Source: Desulfatitalea sp. | Lineage (GTDB): Bacteria > Desulfobacterota > Desulfobacteria > Desulfobacterales > Desulfosarcinaceae | DNA: 16,209 nt | Reading direction: 5' to 3' | NCBI GenBank assembly: GCA_013041835.1 | Contig: JABDRH010000143.1 | Location: 1-16,209, forward strand | Shown here: piece by piece, positions 1 through 7,440 of the stretch | Position numbering within the stretch: the first letter of the stretch is position 1 | How the letters are laid out: each line of letters begins with the position of its first letter | Notes under the pieces: model-generated | The model's input: only the letters and a program-made list of their open reading frames with translations | Told to the model about the DNA's origin: nothing | Database searches by the model: none | Translations under genes and position numbers: made by a program

Positions 1-1904
1 ACCGTAAGGTCTATAAGGATGTGGGCCCGTTTCATCTCTTCGTTGAGCGCAATCTCGAGTCCGATCCTTCCGCCCGCCAGTTTAAATTCCCCCTGTTCGA
101 TGTGGGTAGGGCTTTGGGTCTTAAAAAAGTCATAGGCCGCGTCTCGGATCCGAAGCAAATTATCGGACGTATGGTCTGCAAAAAACAGGTTTGTCTGCGC
201 TTTCTCTCTCTTGGCGTCTGTGTAACGGCTTAAAAAACCATATCCTGTATTGATCTGTATGAGCCCCAGGCAAAAGGTAAGGATATGTTCTTGACGTGGG
301 AGTTGGTTCCAGGATTCATCCCCGTCATGCCATGTCAAATTGATCGATTTGATCATGTCGGTGAGCGAATTGGAGGACTTATAGATATCGGGCAGGCTGG
401 CTTGCATGTGACGGCTGAATTGTTCAAACGTTTTAAATACGACCGGGTCGTAGACCGACCCCGGTTCCCCTTGATAGAATAAAGCAAGATTTTCCGACGA
501 AGCCTTGAATTTTTTATTGATCAGGGCTTGATCTTGATTGTAACGATGGCTTTGATAAAAGAGCGGGGAACCGGGGGAAGGGTCTCCGATCTTCAGCTTG
601 CTCGTCTGCCAGAGACAAAGAGCGCCAAATATGATAATCAGGACGCCACACGCATACCGGCTCACCGGACCAATGGCAAAACGGGTGATCGCCATCATCA
701 CCTTGGCCAGCCAATCTTCACTGGCGCACTCTTTCGCCCATCTGTCAGTTTTTACCTTTGCCGGAATCAAGCTGGCGATGGCCGGCACCAGAAAAGCGGT
801 TAATAGGATGCTTACCATCCAAAAGGTCATGATGATCGCGATGTGCCGCATGAGAATGATCTTGGCGATAAACAACACCCCGAACCCGGCGACATCGGCG
901 GCCACCGCCGCGGCATTGGGCATGAACATGGACCGCATGGTCTCATAACTGGCCGTGAACCGGTCTCCATTGCTCGAATGCAGCTCTTCAAAATAACGGT
1001 AGGTAATCTGATGGGCGTTTGCCACCATGCGGGCGCCCACCAAAAAGGCGAGCACATAAATCATGGGGTTGAAATTTATTCCCGTGTAACCGATGAACCC
1101 CAATCCCCAGATGGTCATGATCAAAGTGTTTGCCATGACCACGACCATGCCCAAAAAATTCCCGTAAAATATGACGACCAGGACAACGATCATGAAGACG
1201 ATGCTGATCAAAAAGGTATGGAGTATTTGCGGTTTTAAACTATAGATCCACCCTTGAAGCGCCGGAAATCCAATGATATGCACGGAAGTGTCTTCATCCG
1301 AGTAGTCCTTGACCAGCTTTTGCAGAATTTGATGGACTTGCGCATAGGAGATGTTTTCGCGAAATTCCGTTAAGACCAGGGCGGCCGAGCCATCCAGGGC
1401 CACCGTGACGCCATTGATGCTCGGCGCGGTGAAAATGCGCTTCTTCAACACTTCCATCTCTTCGGCGGTTTCCGGAATTTTATAGTATATCAGCGGCGAC
1501 GTTGAGATCTCGCCTCCCGACCGGGTCTCTACCGTTTTCGAGGAAAGGGAGGCAATGGAAACGGTCAAATCCCGATACACGCCGTCCATCATCTCGACTT
1601 TTTGCGTCATCTCCTTTATTTTGCTGAGAAACTTATGATTGAAGATGTCGCCTTGCCTGGCCTTGAGGCAAATGATCACCCCCGATGCCCCGCTTCCAAA
1701 AGCCTTGGAAAATTGCGCATGCAGCTGAAGATAGGGGTGATCGTATGGAAACATTTCTGCAAGGATCACTTCTCCTTTGATTTTAAAAGCGCCGTATATA
1801 AAATATCCGGTGATACACAATATCAATATCAGTCCGATCAGCCGGTTGCGCGTCAGGAACCAACAGAAGCGATCTAATCCGCGGCGTTTTATTTCGTTTT
1901 GCAT
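1..1904 (-). CDS. MMPL/RND-family transporter, C-terminus cut by the window edge
   Basis: The minus-strand frame stays open from the ATG at 1904 to base 1, giving about 634 codons of a family usually 750-900 residues long, so the C-terminal part lies outside. Seen: a cytoplasmic start rich in K/R, a first membrane helix at about residues 19-38 (RLIGLILILCITGYFIYGAF), a large periplasmic domain, then a cluster of helices including the stretch IVFMIVVLVVIF and the segment LVGARMVANAHQITYRYFEE. Near residue 440 is GDPSPGSPLFY, the loop typical of MMPL proteins found with DUF1302/DUF1329. Known of the family: proton-driven inner-membrane transport of lipids or hydrophobic molecules. The start is four bases after the YCF48-like stop, and its GGAG ribosome site lies inside the end of that gene, so the two are probably translationally coupled. 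Substrate and direction of transport cannot be read from the sequence. Confidence 0.9.
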   Translation of the reverse strand, partial: MQNEIKRRGLDRFCWFLTRNRLIGLILILCITGYFIYGAFKIKGEVILAEMFPYDHPYLQLHAQFSKAFGSGASGVIICLKARQGDIFNHKFLSKIKEMTQKVEMMDGVYRDLTVSIASLSSKTVETRSGGEISTSPLIYYKIPETAEEMEVLKKRIFTAPSINGVTVALDGSAALVLTEFRENISYAQVHQILQKLVKDYSDEDTSVHIIGFPALQGWIYSLKPQILHTFLISIVFMIVVLVVIFYGNFLGMVVVMANTLIMTIWGLGFIGYTGINFNPMIYVLAFLVGARMVANAHQITYRYFEELHSSNGDRFTASYETMRSMFMPNAAAVAADVAGFGVLFIAKIILMRHIAIIMTFWMVSILLTAFLVPAIASLIPAKVKTDRWAKECASEDWLAKVMMAITRFAIGPVSRYACGVLIIIFGALCLWQTSKLKIGDPSPGSPLFYQSHRYNQDQALINKKFKASSENLALFYQGEPGSVYDPVVFKTFEQFSRHMQASLPDIYKSSNSLTDMIKSINLTWHDGDESWNQLPRQEHILTFCLGLIQINTGYGFLSRYTDAKREKAQTNLFFADHTSDNLLRIRDAAYDFFKTQSPTHIEQGEFKLAGGRIGLEIALNEEMKRAHILIDLT

Positions 1905-1908
1905 TGTT

Positions 1909-2973
1909 CTATTTAGCTCCTTGAGAAAAATGGGTAGCTCGATGCCAGGTGGATGAAACGTTGTTGCCGTCGCTGAGATAGATCATGCCGTCTCCGCCCA
2001 CCGCGATAAATCCCGCCGAAGCCCCTTTCCGGGCAACCCGGTAAATCCAGCCATACGGGTTGGGGGGCTCAAAAGAGGGCGTTGACCACGTCCGCCCGTC
2101 GTCCGTGCTCACACGGATGGTCTCTTTTCCGGCGATGACAATGGTTCCCGACCGGTCGGAAGCAACGCTGAAAAGCTGCGTCCTTGGCGCACCCGTTTTG
2201 ACCTCTTGCCAGGTTTGCCCTCCATCCAGCGTTCTGACCCCATGGCCATCGATCCCGGCCGCCCATGCCCTTTCGGCATCCTCGGCGATCACGCGAAACA
2301 GATAGTTTCCGGCCTCGACACCACCGGTCTCCAGACTTTGCCGAAAATAACCCGCCTGATGCCGCCAATGCGCACCGCCGTCCCGGGTGTGGTAGGTAAA
2401 CCCATACTCGCCCACGGCCCAGCCATTGCGTGAATCCGAAAACGAGACGGATTTTAGAATATAATCCTGGTCTTGAAATTGGATCTGCCAGGTCTCGCCT
2501 CCGTTTGCCGTGTGCAAGATGTGCGTGCGCTCCGTTACGATCCAGCCTTCGGCCGGTGAGACAAAAAAGACGTCCATCAGATAAAATGAGGGTACCGGAC
2601 ACGCTTGTTTGCGCCAGGTCATGCCCGCGTCGCCGGTATGCAGAATGGTCCCGGTATCTCCCACGGCCCAGCCGTTTTGACCGTCCACGAAAAACACACT
2701 TAACAGCGTCACATCCGTACCGGTATCCTGGGAAACCCAGCTTTTTCCGCCGTCGGTGGTATGATACATGACCCCCCATCTGCCACAGACCCAGCCGGTC
2801 TCGGCGCTCGGAAAGCTGACCCCGAACAGGTCATCAAATATGGCCGGCGCCGCGGGCGCGCCCATGGGCATCAAAAGCAAGAAGATCACGCTGCAAAGCC
2901 AAATTCGTCGACGCGAGACAGTGCGCGGCCGTTTTCCAGCACCCGGCGCGGCATAAAAAGTTGTGGTTATCAT
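1909..2973 (-). CDS. YCF48-like (BNR-repeat) secreted beta-propeller protein
   Basis: A 354-residue protein with an R-rich N-terminus (RPRTVSRRR), a hydrophobic stretch at about residues 24-36 and APAA near residues 39-42, which together look like a Sec signal peptide. The mature part has about seven repeats of 40-50 residues, each with the pattern GWxVGxxGxxxHTxDGGxxW. Good copies are GWAVGDTGTILHTGDAGMTW and GWAVGEYGFTYHTRDGGAHW. This is the seven-bladed propeller of the Ycf48/HCF136 family. In bacteria such proteins accompany DUF1302, DUF1329 and MMPL genes and are thought to be periplasmic assembly or scaffold partners, not photosystem factors. Start choice: the frame is open to 3027, but the ATG at 2973 has GAGGAA seven bases upstream and places the signal peptide properly. 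Confidence 0.88.
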   Translation of the reverse strand: MITTTFYAAPGAGKRPRTVSRRRIWLCSVIFLLLMPMGAPAAPAIFDDLFGVSFPSAETGWVCGRWGVMYHTTDGGKSWVSQDTGTDVTLLSVFFVDGQNGWAVGDTGTILHTGDAGMTWRKQACPVPSFYLMDVFFVSPAEGWIVTERTHILHTANGGETWQIQFQDQDYILKSVSFSDSRNGWAVGEYGFTYHTRDGGAHWRHQAGYFRQSLETGGVEAGNYLFRVIAEDAERAWAAGIDGHGVRTLDGGQTWQEVKTGAPRTQLFSVASDRSGTIVIAGKETIRVSTDDGRTWSTPSFEPPNPYGWIYRVARKGASAGFIAVGGDGMIYLSDGNNVSSTWHRATHFSQGAK

Positions 2974-2992
2974 CAATGTTCCTCTTCTATTT

Positions 2993-3115
2993 CTAGTCCG
3001 TCCATGGTCTTTGGTACAGTAGTACAAGACCGGTGTACAGCATACACATAGCCAAAATGAATTCGTTGATTTCCGGTCTGGGGAAGTAAATATTCAAATG
3101 ACGCATCTCCATCAT
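2993..3115 (-). CDS. Small single-span membrane protein, 40 residues, hypothetical
   Basis: An open frame of 40 codons starts one base after the stop of the HXXEE gene (TAATATG arrangement) and ends 19 bases before the YCF48-like start, so it exactly fills the gap between two co-directional genes. The product begins MMEMRHLNIYFPRPEINEF, continues with the hydrophobic run ILAMCMLYTGLVLLY and ends QRPWTD. That is one predicted membrane helix with a short charged tail. Three ATGs (3115, 3112, 3106) are possible starts. No strong ribosome site is seen, so translation probably depends on coupling to the upstream stop. I do not recognise a family. The tight packing and membrane character in a membrane-transport operon are the evidence that it is real. 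The alternative is a chance frame in a 140-base gap. Confidence 0.5.
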   Translation of the reverse strand: MMEMRHLNIYFPRPEINEFILAMCMLYTGLVLLYQRPWTD

Positions 3116-3116
3116 A

Positions 3117-3731
3117 TTACTTTTGTAGCAGCCTTGCAAATGCGGCTCTGCGCGTCTTCAAGAAATCGATGAGTTTCATGCCATTGATTTTTAGAAGAAT
3201 CAGCTGTGAAATAAACATAACCATGAAAAGATATAAAATAGGAAACAGCCATTGCACCGGATGCATTAGGCCATTCTGCACGACATAGGTGATGCTGTAA
3301 ATGGATATGGGCAACATAATAAGCGCGCTTATCAGTCCGGAGGAGTAAAAACGCTCCAATTTGAACAACCGGATCATGCCGAAATGAGCAATTACCTCCA
3401 TAATGCCGAGCAACATGGGCGTCATGGCCAACCAAGCCACATGGGAGAATATGAAGGGTACAAAGGAGACGCAGAAAATGGCTGTGAACACCAATAGTTC
3501 AGTGCTCCTTGGATTAGAAAAAGAATAATTTAAATTACTGCCAACTGTCTCCATGAACCCGCCGGGAAAACGAAATTCTTCCCATGCATGTAGGGCGTAC
3601 GCCATGCAAATCAAGCCGGTCATCCGCTGTGGAACCGGCATGATAGACCAATTTACCGCTGTATAAACTAAAGCGGCAACACCTGAAATGGTTAGCAGAT
3701 GAATACTATTCTTCATAAAGAAACTTTTCAT
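3117..3731 (-). CDS. HXXEE-domain multi-pass membrane protein
   Basis: A 204-residue, very hydrophobic protein with about five or six membrane segments and a basic C-terminus (KTRRAAFARLLQK). Residues 48-52 read HAWEE, matching the His-x-x-Glu-Glu signature that names the HXXEE domain. The family has no well-established biochemical role. The conserved His and Glu pair in or next to a membrane helix suggests metal or proton chemistry, but that is inference. AGGAG sits six bases before the ATG at 3731, which fixes the start, and an in-frame stop lies eight codons further upstream. The gene lies between DUF1329 and the YCF48-like gene in the same direction, with a 163-base gap on the DUF1329 side, so it is probably part of the same envelope operon. 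Confidence 0.75.
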   Translation of the reverse strand: MKSFFMKNSIHLLTISGVAALVYTAVNWSIMPVPQRMTGLICMAYALHAWEEFRFPGGFMETVGSNLNYSFSNPRSTELLVFTAIFCVSFVPFIFSHVAWLAMTPMLLGIMEVIAHFGMIRLFKLERFYSSGLISALIMLPISIYSITYVVQNGLMHPVQWLFPILYLFMVMFISQLILLKINGMKLIDFLKTRRAAFARLLQK

Positions 3732-3894
3732 GAGTCGCTCCTGAACCAGGAATCACCGTCTTCCCCTTCAGCACGATCCTGCTGTTATTTGGCATTGACG
3801 AACATGATGTCCTCCTCCCGGAAGACCCGGAAAGAGGATCATCAGGTGGTTATTTTTAAAAGCCGCAAAAATGCTCCACAGAACACTCTTTCCT

Positions 3895-5343
3895 CTATTT
3901 TCCCATTTTCTCAATATTTGAGAAACTGAAATCATCACGAGTGAGCCATGGTGCGGGCAGTGGGGGCCCGGATGCCATATAGCCCGTTTGAGGGGTTTGA
4001 AAGTTCCAGTTCGTACTCATAAAGCCGCCGATCAAGCCCATTTCGGGATCCTGAAAAGGATAGAACATCTGCCCACGGAATAGCCGGCCTTTTTGATCAT
4101 AGTTCATACTCGCATACAAAAAAAAGGTTTCTTTATCAAAGTAAAGAAGCGTCTTCCCATATACATATGAAGTGTCCTGCTGAATCAATTCAATTTCATA
4201 GATGGGTCGTCTCTCCATTCGAACGTTTTTGATTTCCAAGTTGCTTCGTTGGATATACTCTTTTCCATCAGTTGTGTACCAAGGCACCAGGTATTCCCTA
4301 TCCGCAAGTATTTTATATTCATACGGGAATAATGTGGGAGACAATACCCGCCTGAATCCACCGGCATCATCAAAAATAACATTTTGCCCCGCAGCGGTGT
4401 CTTGCGTATCGGTCCCCGTCATTTTTCTGATTCTTCTTATCGCGCCCGAATACATATATACATCCGTGGGATCGATTCCGATTTTTGCCACTGATAGCGA
4501 AACGCTTCCATACATGTCGCGCGAGCCCATGGAAGTGCCGGCACCAAGATAAAATTCATTCCGTTTTTTTGCCCTTTCGTCATAAAACGGCGTCGGCGCG
4601 TCCTTTAGACGACCTGATAATTGGAGAGAATACGACACGCCATACCCACCGTAGATATTCTTGAAATTTCTATCATAATTTTGAGTATCGGTAATCCCAA
4701 CCGACGCATCCCAAAGCAGAGGGGTATAAATTTTATTGTAAACGATTTGCATCGCCTTGATTCTTTCAGAACCCGAAGGTCTTGGGAATGGCATTCCAGA
4801 TATATAGGTGTCCGCATCGAAGTACCCCTGCGCGTCCTGTTTGGCTTTCCCCATGTTCTGTGAAGTCGCCTTTGAAAATGGCAATGGCCAATACCGTTGC
4901 TGGGTTGGAACCACTTCGAACTCTGAAACGCACGCCCCTAGAGGTACCGCTCCAGGCTTGAAGAAATTTTCGTAAAAGAAAGGGAACATCAACTCTTTGA
5001 GTCCCGGGTATTTCTGTTTGTCCTGATGCGTGTATTTGCCGGGCTTGATCTCAGGTGCGATCTTTCCGACCACATCTGGCGCCTTGAATCCCACGGCTTC
5101 CGCCCAATTTGCCTTCATGGTCGGAATGTCATAGGAGTATTTGGCATACACCTCGGGGGGGGTGAGTTGTTTTGTCCAGTATGTCTTCAGCACCGGTCTA
5201 GGATCATCCAAAATGGTTTTCTGTTTTTGATACTCTTCCCAATTGACCATGTATTTCTCGGCGCCAATGGCAGCCGGCACCATGGCAAGCGTTATGATCC
5301 AAAAAGCGACTATTTGTACATACTTTATATTATCCCGCTTCAT
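3895..5343 (-). CDS. DUF1329-domain periplasmic protein (LolA/LolB-like fold family)
   Basis: A 482-residue protein beginning MKRDNIKYVQ, with a hydrophobic signal sequence ending near AAIGA (about residue 28), after which the mature chain starts EKYMVNWEEYQK. The body shows features usual for DUF1329: many aromatic residues, the phrases YEYKILADREYLVPWY and ERRPIYEIELI, and a C-terminal segment on cross-bridging strands (DKETFFLYASMNYDQKGRL) as in lipoprotein-carrier folds. DUF1329 genes are almost always next to DUF1302 genes, as here. Known: members are periplasmic or outer-membrane-associated. Inferred: a carrier that passes a hydrophobic molecule between the barrel and the transporter. 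Start choice: the frame is open to 5412, but GGAGG lies five bases before the ATG at 5343, and this start puts the signal peptide at the N-terminus. Confidence 0.88.
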   Translation of the reverse strand: MKRDNIKYVQIVAFWIITLAMVPAAIGAEKYMVNWEEYQKQKTILDDPRPVLKTYWTKQLTPPEVYAKYSYDIPTMKANWAEAVGFKAPDVVGKIAPEIKPGKYTHQDKQKYPGLKELMFPFFYENFFKPGAVPLGACVSEFEVVPTQQRYWPLPFSKATSQNMGKAKQDAQGYFDADTYISGMPFPRPSGSERIKAMQIVYNKIYTPLLWDASVGITDTQNYDRNFKNIYGGYGVSYSLQLSGRLKDAPTPFYDERAKKRNEFYLGAGTSMGSRDMYGSVSLSVAKIGIDPTDVYMYSGAIRRIRKMTGTDTQDTAAGQNVIFDDAGGFRRVLSPTLFPYEYKILADREYLVPWYTTDGKEYIQRSNLEIKNVRMERRPIYEIELIQQDTSYVYGKTLLYFDKETFFLYASMNYDQKGRLFRGQMFYPFQDPEMGLIGGFMSTNWNFQTPQTGYMASGPPLPAPWLTRDDFSFSNIEKMGK

Positions 5344-5430
5344 ACTATCCTCCATTTCATGTTCGGTGCTGTCAAATTTAGATGCTTGAACGCCAATTCG
5401 TCTTGAATCCAACTGTATTTACAATACAGA

Positions 5431-6936
5431 TCAGTTGATTTTATACTGGACCTTGAACGCAATGGAATCCTTACGATCATAAATACCGGCTTTTGAATCA
5501 AAAATCTGACCGGATAAAATATATGACCATTTCTTGCTATTTGAATATGAAAGACTTCCAGTATAAGTATCCGCTTCTGCAGTCCATAGGCGAAACCAGG
5601 CTACTGACGGAGTGATACGCCCGTTCCAATATTTGGATACTATCTGAAAGGTCGTCGTATGGTTATCCCTTTCAACCGGACCTTCCGTAGTCGTGATTGT
5701 GTCACCTGAAGGGCCGTCTATGTGCGTAATGCTTCGCAGATAATACATTGTCGTAAGTCGAATCAAATTGGACGGATTTAACCAGCGAATCGGAAAGCCA
5801 AACTCCAAGGAGGCGGCCACCTTTATATCATCATATTTTCCAAACGCAACATCTTGAGGAAGGAAACCCACGGTGTACTCGCTATCCCATCCGTATGACG
5901 CCTCAACACGCATCATCGGGGAGATCATTCCGCCAATTCTCGGGACGAAACCAAGTTCCGTCGCGACCATTCCGCCTATCATCTTGCGAATGGGAAAAAA
6001 GGCTGCCTGGTTGGCATGAACAAGTGTTGGTGTGCCAGGCGTGAAAGTGGCGAACCCGGCGGTATAGGTTAACGGTAGAGAATCTCTGCCATAAAGAAAG
6101 TTGAGGCTCGTAACCGTGTCACCGATCAGGGCCTGTACCCTTGCCCCAATGGTTCTTGGGTCCGACCATTGCTCGGGTTTATCAAGACGAAGATTTCTTG
6201 TTCCAGAGATTCCCAGCGGCGGTATTTCAAGGTAGCCGGCCCAGATGCCGCCCTTGGCGTTGCCAAACTCCACAGAACGGGAGTAAATGTCATTATCAAC
6301 ATTCGGGTCATATACGAGCTGTAAACTGGCATTCGAAAGCCAGTTGTTACTGAAAGAAAACCCGTAATCATACCTTGCCATCCATGTCGGAACTTTCGTT
6401 GTCTCAAGCTCGAGAGCGGAAGGATTCCTTTGTGCATCCGTCGGGTTTATCTGATCCAACACCCTTACTCCCAGCAACTCACCCCACGACACAATCTGCT
6501 TGCCGACCCGAATCCGGCTATTGCCCGGGGTCCATGTCACATGAATTTCTCTCAAGATTTGCCAATACTCATCATCAAATGCCAAATTATCGGACTTGTC
6601 GAACTGTCTGCGTTTCCACGTGTCGTCGTCGTTGTTGAGCGGATAGGCCAGGTCACCTGTCAGGGTCACCATGCCGTAAAGTGCAAAATCATCCGTCGGG
6701 CTGAAATCTCCTTCCATGACAACACTCGTCATTGCCTGATTGATACCTTCAAAAGTGTCGTACTCGTCGTAAAAGCCATACTGTACGTGTTGGGATATCA
6801 GGCCGTAGAGGTTGAGAGGCCTTTCAAAAATTGAAAACCTTGCCGCGTCCGAAGAACGCACCGTCATCGTAATAATACATAAAAAACATGACACCAGCGC
6901 AAACCACCATCTTAGAATACCCATTCCCGCGCCCAT
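5431..6936 (-). CDS. DUF1302-family outer-membrane beta-barrel protein
   Basis: A 501-residue protein with a signal peptide (hydrophobic residues about 8-26, likely cut after SDAA, residue 32). The mature chain opens FSIFERPLNLYGLISQHVQYGF, interrupted here only by the family's usual strand pattern. It contains the DUF1302 hallmark around RIRVGKQIVSWGELLG followed by DQINPTDAQRNPSALE. Alternating polar and aromatic residues and a final strand ending FKVQYKIN are as expected for an outer-membrane barrel. Known of the family: it co-occurs with DUF1329 and with MMPL and YCF48-like genes near catabolic clusters for hydrophobic compounds. Inferred: entry or exit channel for the substrate. The ribosome site is GAGAGG six bases before the ATG at 6936. 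The DUF1329 gene starts 87 bases after its stop. Confidence 0.9.
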   Translation of the reverse strand: MGAGMGILRWWFALVSCFLCIITMTVRSSDAARFSIFERPLNLYGLISQHVQYGFYDEYDTFEGINQAMTSVVMEGDFSPTDDFALYGMVTLTGDLAYPLNNDDDTWKRRQFDKSDNLAFDDEYWQILREIHVTWTPGNSRIRVGKQIVSWGELLGVRVLDQINPTDAQRNPSALELETTKVPTWMARYDYGFSFSNNWLSNASLQLVYDPNVDNDIYSRSVEFGNAKGGIWAGYLEIPPLGISGTRNLRLDKPEQWSDPRTIGARVQALIGDTVTSLNFLYGRDSLPLTYTAGFATFTPGTPTLVHANQAAFFPIRKMIGGMVATELGFVPRIGGMISPMMRVEASYGWDSEYTVGFLPQDVAFGKYDDIKVAASLEFGFPIRWLNPSNLIRLTTMYYLRSITHIDGPSGDTITTTEGPVERDNHTTTFQIVSKYWNGRITPSVAWFRLWTAEADTYTGSLSYSNSKKWSYILSGQIFDSKAGIYDRKDSIAFKVQYKIN

Positions 6937-7029
6937 AGTTTCACCTCTCGTTGAGTTAGTTGATTGGTTTATTGCTTCCGATGACTTTATTAATTTGTCA
7001 GACCACCACGCGATAGCGCCTTTCCACCG

Positions 7030-7042
7030 CTGAACCGTTCAG
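7030..7042. promoter_or_regulatory. Short palindrome CTGAAC-C-GTTCAG at the end of the 53-codon ORF
   Basis: CTGAACCGTTCAG is a perfect 6+6 dyad about one central base. The single-base centre makes it a poor RNA hairpin, so if it matters it is more likely a protein-binding site. It sits about 95 bases upstream of the DUF1302 start. Chance occurrence is quite possible. Confidence 0.15.
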
Positions 7043-7200
7043 ATGTTTTTCTTTGAGCGGTTGAAAGGAAAAGGGCCGTGACACAAGTTCGAAGGGATTA
7101 CGCCCCGGGGGGAATGCCCGGCTTTATCGGCAGGGGGCAAAACATACTGCATTCGCGTTCCCGACGAGTTCTTTTTTGTTGAATTAGCAAAATTGCTCAT
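7039..7200 (-). CDS. Small ORF, 53 residues, hypothetical, ahead of the DUF1302 gene
   Basis: A 53-codon frame on the minus strand begins at the ATG at 7200 and has the strongest ribosome-site match in the window, AGGAGGAGG, seven bases upstream. It ends with TGA, 102 bases before the DUF1302 start. The product (MSNFANSTKKNSSGTRMQYV at its start, NRSKKNI at its end) is basic, rich in Ser, Asn, Pro and Gly, with no membrane segment or signal peptide, and resembles no family I know. It may be a small cytoplasmic protein, a leader whose translation controls the envelope genes, or a decayed N-terminus. The ribosome site is the main support. Confidence 0.4.
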   Translation of the reverse strand: MSNFANSTKKNSSGTRMQYVLPPADKAGHSPRGVIPSNLCHGPFPFNRSKKNI

Positions 7201-7324
7201 AATTAGCCTCCTCCTATATAAAGAACAATGTTAACAGACCACTTCAGTTTAAGCGCCCCCGATTGATCCAAATCGAGCACCTGGATTCAATGAATAACCG
7301 CTACAACAAGCCGTATGAACTTGG

Positions 7325-7336
7325 TTCAATATTGAA
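7325..7336. promoter_or_regulatory. Palindrome TTCAATATTGAA, possible operator
   Basis: A perfect 12-bp dyad between the ligase and the 53-codon ORF. Its CAATATTG core resembles the CAATATATTG core of the palindrome at 13244-13257 upstream of the catabolic operon, so both might be read by the same regulator. It lies downstream of the -12 element of the candidate promoter next to it, which does not fit an enhancer site. Low confidence. Confidence 0.2.
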
Positions 7337-7338
7337 AT

Positions 7339-7355
7339 AGCTTAAAACCTGCCGC
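7339..7355 (-). promoter_or_regulatory. Weak sigma-54 (-24/-12) promoter candidate for the envelope genes
   Basis: Read on the minus strand, GCGGCAGGTTTTAAGCTA has the invariant GG-N10-GC spacing, with GGCA matching the -24 half well and the -12 half matching only in GC. It would start transcription about 130 bases ahead of the 53-codon ORF. A sigma-54 activator is encoded in the window, which makes such a promoter reasonable. The bare GG-N10-GC pattern arises by chance about once in 256 positions. Confidence 0.2.
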
Positions 7356-7440
7356 GGGAAATAAAATGAAGATGATTACGCGAGCAGTAAAGAACACAAC
7401 AAAAGACAATTGCAAATAGAAAAAAAGTAAAATTTAACCG

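Larger units (their letters stand above)
7201..7440. other. Intergenic space between catabolic and envelope blocks; candidate promoter region
   Basis: These 240 AT-rich bases separate the ligase stop from the 53-codon ORF. No convincing rho-independent terminator is seen after the ligase; there is only a run of T residues on the minus strand without a GC stem. The region holds a 12-bp palindrome (7325-7336) and a GG-N10-GC element (7339-7355), each listed separately. Whether the envelope genes have their own promoter or are read through from the catabolic operon cannot be decided here. Confidence 0.5.

Noticed and set aside
2069..2779. 236-codon open frame on the minus strand inside the YCF48-like gene
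   Set aside because: It overlaps the propeller gene in another frame, has no ribosome site and encodes an Arg/Gly-rich chain with none of the repeat pattern. It is a by-product of GC-rich codon use.
7360..7440. Possible rho-independent terminator after the ligase gene
   Set aside because: There is a T-rich stretch on the minus strand, but no GC-rich stem before it.
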